Counted from the stretch's first letter, positions 52,032-60,422 are shown. The stretch: DNA of 64,000 nucleotides from Thermogemmatispora sp042408735 (GCF_042408735.1 NZ_JBHOQV010000093.1:37699-101698); one strand, 5' to 3'. A program made the numbers and translations. The notes: generated from the sequence alone by a model not told the origin.

Positions 52032-52559
52032 TTAATTGCTCCTTTCCTCCGCGCTGACGCAGCCTGGCCGCTCACTCACCCTGACCTGCCGAGGAGCTGG
52101 ACCGCGAATGCGCCGGAGGGTAGACGCCAGGTCAATGGCAGCCAGGGCGCACTCGGAGGCTCGGGGGATGCGCGCCTGGGCCTGGAGGCGATTGGAGGCG
52201 CAGATGACGCCAAAGATCACTGGAAGGCCACTTTCAAGGGCAACGCGCTGGATGCCCTGGGCGGCAGCATCCCCGACCAAGACGTCGTGGCGCGTCTCCC
52301 CTTTCATGACACAGCCCAGGCAGATGATGGCATCGTAACGCCGGCTGGCGGCCAGGGCCTGGGCCAGGATGGGTAGCTCAAAGGAGCCGGGAGCGTGCCA
52401 GATCTCGATGTCTTCTTCGGCGACACCGTGGGCAACAAGGCTGCGCCGGGCCTTCTCCTGCATGGCGCCAGTGATCTGGGGATGGTAGCGGGCGACGGCG
52501 AGGGCGATGCGCAGCCCGCTGCCGTCGAGTCGCTCTTTAGGATCGGCGATCTCCGGCAT
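52032..52559 (-). CDS. ribH: 6,7-dimethyl-8-ribityllumazine synthase
   Basis: The start is the ATG at 52559 behind GAGGAGCGTC; the open frame extends to 52736 but that part is the shadow of ribBA. The 175-residue protein has RIALAVARYHPQIT, the substrate-binding APGSFELPILA, the catalytic-region CLGCVMKGETRHDVLVGDAA and LPVIFGVICASNRLQAQAR. It condenses the ribityl-uracil with dihydroxybutanone phosphate. The region after IFGV is divergent: the usual TTDT/TPDN-type motif is CASN, and there is a 30-residue extension. It overlaps the end of ribBA by 23 nt. Confidence 0.93.
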   Translation of the reverse strand: MPEIADPKERLDGSGLRIALAVARYHPQITGAMQEKARRSLVAHGVAEEDIEIWHAPGSFELPILAQALAASRRYDAIICLGCVMKGETRHDVLVGDAAAQGIQRVALESGLPVIFGVICASNRLQAQARIPRASECALAAIDLASTLRRIRGPAPRQVRVSERPGCVSAEERSN

Positions 52560-53880
52560 GACGCTCCTCCTCTCTGGTCCTGCCATTGAGGCAGGCCTGC
52601 CCGCCGTTCTCAGACCCGGCCAGGTCCGAGTGCGCGCCAGCCAGGGTCGTGAGCAGATGGCCAAGGCGACGGCGGCGGGCCTCAAGATAAGCGCGATTCT
52701 CCTCGCAGACGGCGATCTCCAGGGGAACGCGTTCAACCTGGAGACCGGCGGCCTCCAGGGCCTGAAGCTTGGCCGGGTTGTTAGTGAGCAGGCGCAGGCG
52801 CTTCAGACCTAGCTCCGTCAGGATGGCAACGGCCTCATCGTAGGTGCGTCCATCGGCGGGGTAGCCGAGACGTTCGTTAGCTTCGACGGTATCGTGGCCA
52901 TGATCCTGGAGGCGATAGGCATGCAGTTTACCGGCCAGGCCGATGCCACGCCCCTCCTGGGGTAAGTAGAGTAGGAGGCCACGCCCTTCGCGCCCGATGA
53001 GGGTTAGGGCCTGCTTGAGCTGGGCCTGGCAGTCGCAGCGCCGGGAGCCGAAGACTTCGCCGGTGGTGCAGGCCGAATGGAGACGCACCAGCGGCGGCTC
53101 CCGGCCCTTGTCGAGTTCCCCCAGGATGAGGGCCAGGTAGTCACGCGCCCGGCGTGTGTCACGGTAGTGACGGAGCTGAAAGTGGCCTTCAGCCAGCGGC
53201 AGGCGCGTCTCGTTGACCAGCATCACGCGCCGCTGGCGGCGGAAACGAGCGATGGCGTCCACGCTAATGAGGCCCAGGCCGTGGCGACGGGCGAAGCGCA
53301 ACAGGGTCGCTCCGCGCGCCGGCTCGCCTTCTTCATCGAGGACCTCACAAATAACCGCCCCCGGCTCCAGACCAGCCAGGCGCATGAGGTCGACCGCCCC
53401 CTCGGTGTGACCGCGACGGCCCAGGGTGCCGGCTGGATGGGCCCGCAGGGGGAAAAGATGACCTGGGCGAGCGAAGTCCTCCGGCTGAGCGCTTGGGTCG
53501 ACGAGCAGACGAGCCGTTATGGCACGATCGCGGGCCGAGACACCGGTAGTGGTGCCATGACGGGCATCAACGGAGGCCGTAAAGGCGGTATCCTGCAGGG
53601 GAGCGTTGGCACGCTCAGCCAGGGGAATGTTCAGTAGATCGAGGCGCTCGCCGGCCAGGGCCACGCAGAGCAGGCCGCGCGCCTGCTGCAGCATGAAATT
53701 GATGCGCTCGGCGGTGGCAAACTGGGCCGCCAGACAGAGGTCGGCCTCATGCTCGCGCGTCTCGTCGTCGCAGAGCAGGACCATCTGACCAGCCTGCAGG
53801 CGACCTACGGCTTCGGGCACAGATAACCACAGGTCGTCAGTCTCTAACACTTGGCTCGCTTGCATTGCCTGTTTTCTCAC
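52537..53880 (-). CDS. ribBA: Bifunctional 3,4-dihydroxy-2-butanone-4-phosphate synthase / GTP cyclohydrolase II
   Basis: The 447-residue fusion has the RibB domain (about 15-215) with LLCDDETREHEADL (catalytic RExExD pattern kept, with His and Ala at the two x positions where Asn and Gly are usual), TTTGVSARDRAIT, FARPGHLFPLRAH and RRGHTEGAVDLMRLAG. The GTP cyclohydrolase II domain follows, with zinc ligands in HSACTTGEVFGSRRCDCQAQL, EGRGIGLAGKLHAYRLQD and LLTNNPAKLQALEAAG. The two activities supply both branches of riboflavin synthesis. It overlaps ribD by 44 nt at its start (an ATG at 53865 is an alternative) and ribH at its end. Confidence 0.95.
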   Translation of the reverse strand: MRKQAMQASQVLETDDLWLSVPEAVGRLQAGQMVLLCDDETREHEADLCLAAQFATAERINFMLQQARGLLCVALAGERLDLLNIPLAERANAPLQDTAFTASVDARHGTTTGVSARDRAITARLLVDPSAQPEDFARPGHLFPLRAHPAGTLGRRGHTEGAVDLMRLAGLEPGAVICEVLDEEGEPARGATLLRFARRHGLGLISVDAIARFRRQRRVMLVNETRLPLAEGHFQLRHYRDTRRARDYLALILGELDKGREPPLVRLHSACTTGEVFGSRRCDCQAQLKQALTLIGREGRGLLLYLPQEGRGIGLAGKLHAYRLQDHGHDTVEANERLGYPADGRTYDEAVAILTELGLKRLRLLTNNPAKLQALEAAGLQVERVPLEIAVCEENRAYLEARRRRLGHLLTTLAGAHSDLAGSENGGQACLNGRTREEERHAGDRRS

Positions 53881-55090
53881 TTTCTCGCCAGGGTAGCTGA
53901 TCGGTTGCGGGCACGACGGGAGAGAGGGAAGCCCCGTAGCAGACCTGGCCCTCGATCAACAGGTCGTCGCCCAGAGGCTGGACGCGCCGGTTGAGCAGAG
54001 TGGCGGCCAGGCCCGGATGGGGCAGGCCCTGGCCCGCGAGAGGGACAGGCGCGCTGGCACCCCCGATGAGCCGGGGGGCGACGACGATGGCTACCTGGTC
54101 GATGCAGCGGCAATCGAAAGCGCTGCCCGTGAGAGCCGCCCCGCCTTCGAGCAGGATATGCATGAGGCCCTCGTCGGCCAGGCGCAGTAGGGCCAGGCGA
54201 AGATCCACACGCCCTGTCGACTCGCAGGGCACCTCGATAAGGCGTACACCCGGACGGACCAGAGCCGCCCGTCGCTCCGGGGGGACGCGCTCGCCGAGCA
54301 GCAGCCAGGTCTCGCCCGCCTCAGGCGTCGTGAGCAGCCGCAGCTGTGGCGCGAGCAGCCCGCTGCTCGTCACCACGAGACGCCGTGGAGGCTGGGGGCG
54401 CGGCCTGCGCGCGCTGTTGGTCTCCAGGCGCACAGTAAGGAGGGGATCATCGCGGCGCGCCGTGCCGGCTCCGATGAGGATGGCATCGACGCGATCGCGC
54501 AGGTCATGAGCCCAGGCTCGCGCCTGCGGCCCGCTGATCCAGAAAGCATCTCCCGTGTAGGCCGCCATTTTGCCATCCAGGGTCATGGCCCACTTGGCCG
54601 TGACATAGGGGCGCCGCAGACGCACCAGGCAGCTAAAGGGACGCAGCAGCTCGCGAGCCTGCCGCGCCAGGGGATGGTCTTCGGCCAGCAGCTCGACCAC
54701 GAGTCCCGCCTGGCGCAGCCGTTGCAGACCGCGCCCATCAACCTGCGGATTGGGGTCGCGAGCGGCTACCACGACGCGCCGGACCCCAGCAGAGATGAGG
54801 GCCTCCGTGCAGGGCGGCGTGTGCAGAGCGATGCAGCACGGCTCTAGCGTCACGTAGAGATCGGCCCCCCGAGCCTGCGGACCGGCCTCGCTGAGGGCGA
54901 GGGCTTCGGCATGCGGCCCATAAGGGGGAGCAGTCGCGCCCTGGCCGACGATCTGCCTGTCTCTTACCAGGACAGCTCCCACCGGAGGGCGTGGGCTGGT
55001 TCGCCCCTCGACGGCCAGCGCTAGCGCCAGAGCCTGGCGCATCATCGCTTGCTCCCAGTCGCTCAGCGAGGTCGTTTCCTCTTCACACAT
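53837..55090 (-). CDS. ribD: Bifunctional diaminohydroxyphosphoribosylaminopyrimidine deaminase / 5-amino-6-(5-phosphoribosylamino)uracil reductase
   Basis: The start is the ATG at 55090 behind GGGAGGAG, giving 417 residues. The deaminase domain (1-150) has the zinc signature PHAEALAL and TLEPCCIALHTPPCTEALI; the reductase domain has RRPYVTAKWAMTLDGKMA, SGPQARAWAHDLRDRVDAIL, IGAGTARRDDPLLTVR and HILLEGGAALTGSAF. It carries out the second and third steps of riboflavin synthesis. Its first 8 nt overlap the end of the ECF sigma gene (ATGTGTGA), so translation of the two is probably coupled. Confidence 0.95.
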   Translation of the reverse strand: MCEEETTSLSDWEQAMMRQALALALAVEGRTSPRPPVGAVLVRDRQIVGQGATAPPYGPHAEALALSEAGPQARGADLYVTLEPCCIALHTPPCTEALISAGVRRVVVAARDPNPQVDGRGLQRLRQAGLVVELLAEDHPLARQARELLRPFSCLVRLRRPYVTAKWAMTLDGKMAAYTGDAFWISGPQARAWAHDLRDRVDAILIGAGTARRDDPLLTVRLETNSARRPRPQPPRRLVVTSSGLLAPQLRLLTTPEAGETWLLLGERVPPERRAALVRPGVRLIEVPCESTGRVDLRLALLRLADEGLMHILLEGGAALTGSAFDCRCIDQVAIVVAPRLIGGASAPVPLAGQGLPHPGLAATLLNRRVQPLGDDLLIEGQVCYGASLSPVVPATDQLPWRESEKTGNASEPSVRD

Positions 55091-55820
55091 GGCACTCCTC
55101 CCTGACCGCCAGGGCCAGCAGCTCCTGATCTCCGGAAGCCGAACCCGGGGCTGCCTCCCTGACAACGGTGGTCTCTCCTGCTCCTCCGTCTCCTATCTCT
55201 GTCCTCACCTCCACTCTGGACACCTCCGCGCCAGGCAGAAGCATCTGCACCAGAGCCTGAACCTGGCCCCCTCGGGCCGCAACCAGGAAGCTGTTCAGGA
55301 GCGCCCGATGCTCCTCGGGCCTGACGCTGAAGCGTGCCCGCGCCTGAGCGAGGCGCAGCCGCGCCCGATGCAGAAGCTGGCGGCAGGCGCTGGTGCTCCT
55401 GTTGAGCAGGCAGGCAATTTCCTCGTAGGGATAGGCGAAGGCTTCGTGAAGGAGAAAGACAGCCCGCTCGGCGGGACTGAGACGCTCCTGGAGCAGCCAG
55501 AGGGCCTGAGCCAGAGCCTCGCGCTGCTCAAGGGTCTCGATCACCCGAGCTTCCAGCTCGCCAGCCATTCCCGCCGCTGGCACCGCGGGCCAGAGACCAA
55601 GGGGCTGCTCACGCTGGACACGGGCCGATTTGAGGTGATCCAGACAGAGGCGGGTGACGATGGTCAACAGATAAGCGCGTAGCGAGCCTATCTGCTGGGC
55701 CGCTGCCGCAGTATAGCGAATGTAACTCTCTTGAAGAATATCCTCGATCTCATCGCTGCTGCCCAGCAGGCTACGCGCAGTGGCGAAGAGCAGAGGATAA
55801 TAGCGCTCGAATTCTTCCAA
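55083..55820 (-). CDS. ECF41-like RNA polymerase sigma factor with shortened SnoaL-type C-terminal domain
   Basis: The 245-residue protein starts at a TTG (55820) with AGGAG 11 nt upstream. Sigma region 2 covers about 1-70 (LLGSSDEIEDILQESYIRY, then YLLTIVTRLCLDHLKSARVQ). The linker LGLWPAVP corresponds to the WLPEP motif of group ECF41, and region 4 covers about 105-160 (LSPAERAVFLLHEAFAYPYE). The C-terminus opens like the ECF41 SnoaL_2 domain (HRALLNSFLVAARGGQVQALV) and keeps IGDGGAGETT near the DGGGR position, but ends about 40-50 residues early. It is the first gene after the FMN riboswitch and overlaps ribD. Group assignment is from motif memory. Confidence 0.85.
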   Translation of the reverse strand: MEEFERYYPLLFATARSLLGSSDEIEDILQESYIRYTAAAAQQIGSLRAYLLTIVTRLCLDHLKSARVQREQPLGLWPAVPAAGMAGELEARVIETLEQREALAQALWLLQERLSPAERAVFLLHEAFAYPYEEIACLLNRSTSACRQLLHRARLRLAQARARFSVRPEEHRALLNSFLVAARGGQVQALVQMLLPGAEVSRVEVRTEIGDGGAGETTVVREAAPGSASGDQELLALAVREECHV

Positions 55821-55826
55821 TCGTCA

Positions 55827-56007
55827 GTCTTCTCCTATCGGACTATACCGTCGGCCCTGGAACTTCCCCAGGTCATGCCCTCGCCCCGCTATGCGACAGC
55901 GGGCGCGGGGGCGTACGGGCTGTACCGCCGATCGGGAATTGGGAGAGGCCGTCGCTCAGGCCCATGGCCCCAGCTCCGGCCCGGCTCCCTCACCCTGCCC
56001 CGAAGAC
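55827..56007 (-). promoter_or_regulatory. FMN riboswitch (RFN element)
   Basis: On the minus strand the leader reads CTTCGGGGCAGGGTGAGGG, then CAATTCCCGATCGGCGGTAC, then AGCCCG, a variable GC-rich arm, GACCTGGGGAAGTTCCAGGG, and CCGACGGTATAGTCCG: the conserved RFN blocks in order. P1 is closed by GTCTTC (56002-56007) and GAAGAC (55827-55832). The Shine-Dalgarno AGGAG (55832-55836) of the sigma gene touches the 3' strand of P1, so FMN binding would hide it, which indicates translational control. No terminator stem is seen between the riboswitch and the TTG start. Confidence 0.93.
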
Positions 56008-56046
56008 ATGGCTCTCTATTTATGATTTTCTCTGTTCTATAGAGGA

Positions 56047-56073
56047 GACGAGTCAGGCCCCTTTTCTGTGACA
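56047..56073 (-). promoter_or_regulatory. ECF41-type promoter of the riboflavin operon
   Basis: On the minus strand TGTCACA (56067-56073) is followed by exactly 16 nt and CGTC (56047-56050). This equals the promoter consensus known for ECF41 sigma factors, and the first gene of the operon is an ECF41-like factor. The start point would fall near 56040, about 33 nt before the riboswitch. No good sigma70 promoter is visible in the same stretch. Confidence 0.75.
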
Positions 56074-56294
56074 GGTTGCCGCCCTCCCCCGGGTAGTCGG
56101 CCCCCCCAAAGAGAGTACCGGTCTCACGGCAGCAATACGCTTGATTTCTCAAAGGCGACAATGCTACGATTGAACTGAGCCGCGGGGGAGAAGAGGAGGG
56201 CAGAGGGCAGGCGGCCTGACCTCACCCGCCGTCTTCTTAGCCTTCGTCTCGTCTCACCTGGCCTCGCCTCGCCGGCAACAAGGAGGAACCGCCA

Positions 56295-57620
56295 ATGACA
56301 GAGTCGCAGCTCCCTCAGACTCACCACCAGCCGCCAGGCGCCGGCACGGAGCAGTCTTCCACGTCGTCGAGCAACGGCGCCGGATCGCCGATCAGCGCGC
56401 AAGGGGGCCGTCACGCACCCGGATCAGCTCCACTTCGCGATTACCACTATTACCGAGAGGTCTTTCGTGGGCGCCAAATGCCTTTTGCCTACGTTGACCT
56501 GGACCTCCTGGAGGAGAACATTCGCCTGACGCGCCAGCGCGCTGGCGGCAAGCGGGTACGAATTGCCTCTAAATCGCTGCGCAGCGTTGCCATCATCAAG
56601 CACATCCTGGCCGCAGAGGCAACTTTCCAGGGGATCATGGCCTTTACGGCGCGGGAGGCCGTCTATCTGGCTCGCCAGGGCCTGAACGATCTGCTGATCG
56701 GCTATCCCACCTGGCATGAGAAGGACATCGCCGCCGTAGCAGGCGCTACGGCGGAAGGGGCCCACATTACCCTGATGGTCGACAGTCTCGCACACGTCGA
56801 GCATATTGAGGCCATCGCCCGCCGCCTGGGTGTGCGCCTCCCCCTCTGCCTCGATATCGATATGGCCGTCGACTTCCCTGGCCTGCATTTCGGCGTCTGG
56901 CGCTCGCCACTGCGTACGGCGGAACAGGTGCGCCCCGTCATCGCGCGCATTATGTCCTCGCCCCATGTCTGGCTCGACGGCATCATGGGCTATGAGGCCC
57001 AGATCGCCGGCGTGGGCGATCGCTATCGGGGTCAGCCACTCAAGAACGCCCTGGTGACCTGGCTCAAGCAGCGCTCGCTGGGCGAGATCGCGGCGCGACG
57101 CGCGGCCCTTGTCTCACTGATCAGGGAGTACGCCCCCCAGGTGCGCTTCGTCAACGGCGGCGGCACCGGCAGCGTGCACACGACGCGCCTGGAAGAGGCT
57201 GTGACCGAGATTACCGTTGGCTCGGCCTTCTATGGCCCAGCCTTGTTCGATCACTATCGCGACTTCCGCTATCAGCCGGCGGCTGGCTTCGCCATCGAGA
57301 TCGTGCGCCGCCCGCATCCGCAGATCTATACCTGCCTTGGCGGGGGCTATGTGGCCTCCGGCGCCGCCGGTTCCGATAAACTGCCGCAACCCTACCTGCC
57401 GCAGGGAGCGCAGCTCATCGCCACAGAAGGCGCTGGCGAGGTCCAGACTCCCATCCGCTACAGCGGTCCCGTGTCTCTTGCCCTGGGCGATCCGATCTTT
57501 TTGCGCCACGCCAAGGCCGGCGAGCTGTGCGAGCGCTTCACTCACCTGCTGCTGGTGGCCAACGGCACCATCGTCGATGAGGTCACCACCTATCGCGGCG
57601 ATGGCCAGTGCTTCCTCTAA
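56295..57620 (+). CDS. PLP-dependent amino acid deaminase/aldolase family protein (alanine racemase N-terminal fold)
   Basis: The 441-residue protein has a 50-residue Ser/Gly/Pro-rich N-terminus, then a fold-type III PLP barrel: FAYVDLDLLEENIRLTRQRA and the likely Schiff-base Lys in RIASKSLRSVA. SSPHVWLDGIMGYEAQIAGVG and FVNGGGTGSVHTTRLEEAVT follow in the barrel, and the C-terminal D-serine-dehydratase-like domain reads CLGGGYVASGAAG. It resembles D-threonine aldolase/D-serine deaminase relatives often placed beside a D-arabinono-lactone-oxidase-like flavoprotein, as here. AAGGAGGAACC precedes the ATG. Substrate unknown. Confidence 0.88.
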   Translation: MTESQLPQTHHQPPGAGTEQSSTSSSNGAGSPISAQGGRHAPGSAPLRDYHYYREVFRGRQMPFAYVDLDLLEENIRLTRQRAGGKRVRIASKSLRSVAIIKHILAAEATFQGIMAFTAREAVYLARQGLNDLLIGYPTWHEKDIAAVAGATAEGAHITLMVDSLAHVEHIEAIARRLGVRLPLCLDIDMAVDFPGLHFGVWRSPLRTAEQVRPVIARIMSSPHVWLDGIMGYEAQIAGVGDRYRGQPLKNALVTWLKQRSLGEIAARRAALVSLIREYAPQVRFVNGGGTGSVHTTRLEEAVTEITVGSAFYGPALFDHYRDFRYQPAAGFAIEIVRRPHPQIYTCLGGGYVASGAAGSDKLPQPYLPQGAQLIATEGAGEVQTPIRYSGPVSLALGDPIFLRHAKAGELCERFTHLLLVANGTIVDEVTTYRGDGQCFL

Positions 57621-57807
57621 CTGGATTCCCTGACAGGGGGCCTCGGTCCGCTCCCAAGCGTCTAGCCCTTCCCTGTCCCCACCTCTCTGAACTAACTATA
57701 AGAAAGACATTTCTTGGCGAGCGGGAAGGGAGCCTGCCAGGGCCACGAGCGTCGGGCAGCCATGCATCATATACCAGCAAGGAAGGAAGTAAGGAAGGAG
57801 CAGACTC

Positions 57808-59166
57808 ATGATTGCTGGAGAGAAAGAGAGCTGGCGGAACTGGTCAGGCACCGTTGCCTGCCGACCGGAGATGATCCGCCCGGCTACCGTTGAAGAGCTA
57901 GCCAGGACGGTCGCCGAATGTGGGCGCGCCGGGCGCCACCTGCGGGTTGCTGGCGCCGGCCACTCGTTCACTCCGCTGGTTGAGAGCGATGACGTCCTGC
58001 TCTCCCTGGACCGCCTGCAGGGACTCGAGAAGGTTGATCGCGAGCAGGGCACGGTGGTTGTGCTCGCCGGTACACGTCTCGGACGCCTGGGCGAGCTGCT
58101 TCTCGCAGAGGGCCTCGCTCAGGAGAATCTGGGCGACATCGATGTCCAGAGCATTGCCGGCGCCATCAGCACCGGTACCCACGGCACAGGTATCCGCTTT
58201 GGCTCCCTGGCCACGCAGGTCGTCGGCCTGACCCTCGTGACCGCCAGTGGCGACCTGGTCGAGTGTTCCGAGGAGAAGAACCGCGATCTCTTCAAGGCGG
58301 CCCAGGTCTCCCTGGGCGCCCTGGGCGTCATCGCCAAGGTGACCCTGCGCGTCGTACCAGCCCGCCCCTTGCACTACATCGGTCGCCGCACCTCACTACA
58401 GGACTGCCTCGACCACCTGGAGCGCTATCGTGAAGAGAACGAGCACTTCGAGTTCTTCTGGTTCCCATATACCCCCTGGGTCCAGGCTAAGTGGATCAAC
58501 ACTACCGGGGAGGCCGTCCGCCAGAGCAGTCGCTGGGGCCGACTGTGGAGTAACCTGAATCAGCTTGTTCTGGAAAACGGCGTCTTCTGGCTGCTCTCGG
58601 AGGCCAACCGCCTGGTACCGGCCCTCTCGGCTACGGTCAGCCGGATCTCGGCCCTGGGCGTGGCCAGCGTCGATGAGATCGACTATCCTCACCGGATCTT
58701 CGCTACTCCCCGCCTGGTGCGCTTCGTCGAAATGGAGTACAGCATTCCTGCTGCTCAGCTGCGCCCCGTTGTCGAGGAGATTCGAGCCTGTATCGAGGAG
58801 CAGCGCTTCAAGGTGCATTTTCCTGTCGAGTGCCGCTTTGTTAAGGGAGACGATATCTGGTTAAGCCCAGCCTATGGACGCGACTCGGCCTACGTGGCTG
58901 TCCATATGTATAAGGGTATGGAGTATAAGCCTTATTTCCGCCACGTGGAGGCCATTTTCCGGCGCTATGCAGGGCGCCCGCATTGGGGGAAGATTCATAC
59001 GCGCCGCGCCGACGAGCTGGCAACGCTCTATCCGCGCTGGCACGACTTCCGCCGTCTGCGCGCCCAGCTCGATCCCCAGGGCGTCTTCCTGAACCCCTAC
59101 CTGCGCGAGCTGCTGGCCGCCGACGAGCCGGTCCCCGCTCCAGCCAGCCAGGAGCCGACAGTGTGA
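57808..59166 (+). CDS. D-arabinono-1,4-lactone oxidase family FAD-binding protein
   Basis: The 452-residue flavoprotein has a PCMH-type FAD domain: VAGAGHSFTPLVESDDVLLS, ENLGDIDVQSIAGAISTGTH with GTGIRFGSLATQVVGL, and VSLGALGVIAKVTLRVVPA. The ALO C-terminal domain follows, with FFWFPYTPWVQAKW and the conserved end HTRRADELATLYPRWHDF and DPQGVFLNPYL. The FAD-linking position in AGAGHS keeps His. It belongs with aldonolactone oxidases and alditol oxidases, using O2 or a dehydrogenase acceptor. It lies 187 nt after the PLP enzyme gene, with GGAAGGAAG-type purine repeats as ribosome binding site. Both probably form a two-gene unit. Confidence 0.9.
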   Translation: MIAGEKESWRNWSGTVACRPEMIRPATVEELARTVAECGRAGRHLRVAGAGHSFTPLVESDDVLLSLDRLQGLEKVDREQGTVVVLAGTRLGRLGELLLAEGLAQENLGDIDVQSIAGAISTGTHGTGIRFGSLATQVVGLTLVTASGDLVECSEEKNRDLFKAAQVSLGALGVIAKVTLRVVPARPLHYIGRRTSLQDCLDHLERYREENEHFEFFWFPYTPWVQAKWINTTGEAVRQSSRWGRLWSNLNQLVLENGVFWLLSEANRLVPALSATVSRISALGVASVDEIDYPHRIFATPRLVRFVEMEYSIPAAQLRPVVEEIRACIEEQRFKVHFPVECRFVKGDDIWLSPAYGRDSAYVAVHMYKGMEYKPYFRHVEAIFRRYAGRPHWGKIHTRRADELATLYPRWHDFRRLRAQLDPQGVFLNPYLRELLAADEPVPAPASQEPTV

Positions 59167-59169
59167 AAA

Positions 59170-59192
59170 AGCTCACAGTCCGATTGTGAGCT
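59170..59192 (+). terminator. Stem-loop right after the ALO-family gene
   Basis: AGCTCACA (59170-59177) and TGTGAGCT (59185-59192) form a perfect 8-bp stem with a 7-nt loop, beginning 3 nt after the stop codon. A-rich sequence precedes it; no T-tract follows. Confidence 0.6.
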
Positions 59193-59391
59193 AGTGCATT
59201 GCCGCTCCTGGCGCTAACAGGCACACTCCTTTTAAGGAAGCAGGCTCCCTTTCAGGACAGCCGGGGCCCGCCATCGCGGCCCCGCTCTGCCCGCCCGGTC
59301 GAGGCAGGGGCTACATTTCAGACCCGTCTATTGTACTGCCACGTATACTCTCTTTTAAAGCATCTATCAAAAATTAAAGGATCAAAAGTAA

Positions 59392-60036
59392 ATGACTAGA
59401 AACGTAACGCCAAGGCGCCCTGCCTCGCTGCGCCTCTCTCTGCTCGCCCTCTGCGCCCTCAGCCTGGCCCTGGCGGCCTGGCTGCTGCCGACCAGCGGCA
59501 TCAACCTTGCTCAGAGCCAGGCCAACGCCGCGCCCATGATTCAGGGCCAGCAGGCCAGCTCCTCAGACGCGAGTGGCTACCCGATCAAGGTCTTCTTCTC
59601 GCGCTACCCTGTCTCTGTCGAGAGCGATCCCAGGGCGGTCTACCCGGTGCAGCGCATCTCGCCGACGCTGGCCGTGGGGACCTTCGCCCTGCAGATGCTG
59701 ATCGCCGGACCGACTCCCAGTGAGCGCAGCGCCGGCCTCTTCAGCGAGCTGAATACGATGCTCAGCGGTCCCTCCAACTGTACGGCCCCGTTGCCGGTCG
59801 GGGGTCCCGATTTCACGCTGGCCCTCAACCAGCGTGGCAGCCGCAGCGAGCCTGGCACGGCCACCGTGCGCTTCTGTCGCCAGCTCACCTCGCCTGGTAC
59901 TGGGGCAGATGCGCGTGTGCAGGCCGAGATCACGGCTACCCTGACGCAGTTCTCTAGCATTCGAAGGGTGGTGATCCTGACGCGCGATGGCCACTGCTTC
60001 GGCGACAGCAGTGGACTCGACCGCTGTCTGAGCTAG
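59392..60036 (+). CDS. GerMN domain-containing secreted protein
   Basis: The 214-residue product has an N-terminal signal segment (LRLSLLALCALSLALAAWLL; probable cleavage around residue 45 at ANAA-P) and one GerMN domain: YPIKVFFSRYPVSVESDPRA, VGTFALQMLIAGPTPSERSA, TATVRFCRQLTSPG and IRRVVILTRDGHCFGD. The family is extracytoplasmic and often linked to cell-wall or spore functions; in Ktedonobacteria, which sporulate, a wall role is plausible. Three cysteines in the mature domain may form disulfides. It is preceded by AT-rich sequence and a weak ribosome binding site (AAAGGATCAAAAGTAA). Confidence 0.85.
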   Translation: MTRNVTPRRPASLRLSLLALCALSLALAAWLLPTSGINLAQSQANAAPMIQGQQASSSDASGYPIKVFFSRYPVSVESDPRAVYPVQRISPTLAVGTFALQMLIAGPTPSERSAGLFSELNTMLSGPSNCTAPLPVGGPDFTLALNQRGSRSEPGTATVRFCRQLTSPGTGADARVQAEITATLTQFSSIRRVVILTRDGHCFGDSSGLDRCLS

Positions 60037-60185
60037 ACCAGATCTCAGAGATCGGAAAGGAGCCGTCCGTCGGCAGGAGAGACCAAGGCGGACGCAGCGC
60101 CGGTGCAGACTGTTCCTCTTCTTTCACGCTGTGCTCCTTTCTTGTCTGTGTCTTGCACAGGGGGATTGCTTCCCCAGGTAATGCA

Positions 60186-60228
60186 GCGGAGCCGTTCCAC
60201 CCCGGCGAAAGGGGTGGAACGGCTCCGC
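60186..60228. terminator. Perfect 18-bp stem-loop between convergent genes
   Basis: Positions 60186-60203 (starting GCGGAGCCGTT) pair without mismatch with 60211-60228 around the 7-nt loop GGCGAAA. It lies between the GerMN gene (ends 60036) and the convergent GH15 gene (ends 60423). There is no T-tract on either side. Confidence 0.75.
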
Positions 60229-60422
60229 GCCCTCTGTACCAGTACTGAGCGTGGGTGGGTGTATTGCCCTTGAACGACAGAGCGCCAGAGCAAGGAGTCA
60301 GCCGGGGACCAGCAAGGGTACCCGGGGCGGGAATGGCGCTCCTCGGCACCGGGCCGGGGTCCAGGGCCAAGGAGCGCCGCCAACACCCCCGCGGGAAGGA
60401 CGACCCGAAGGAAGAAGCACAG

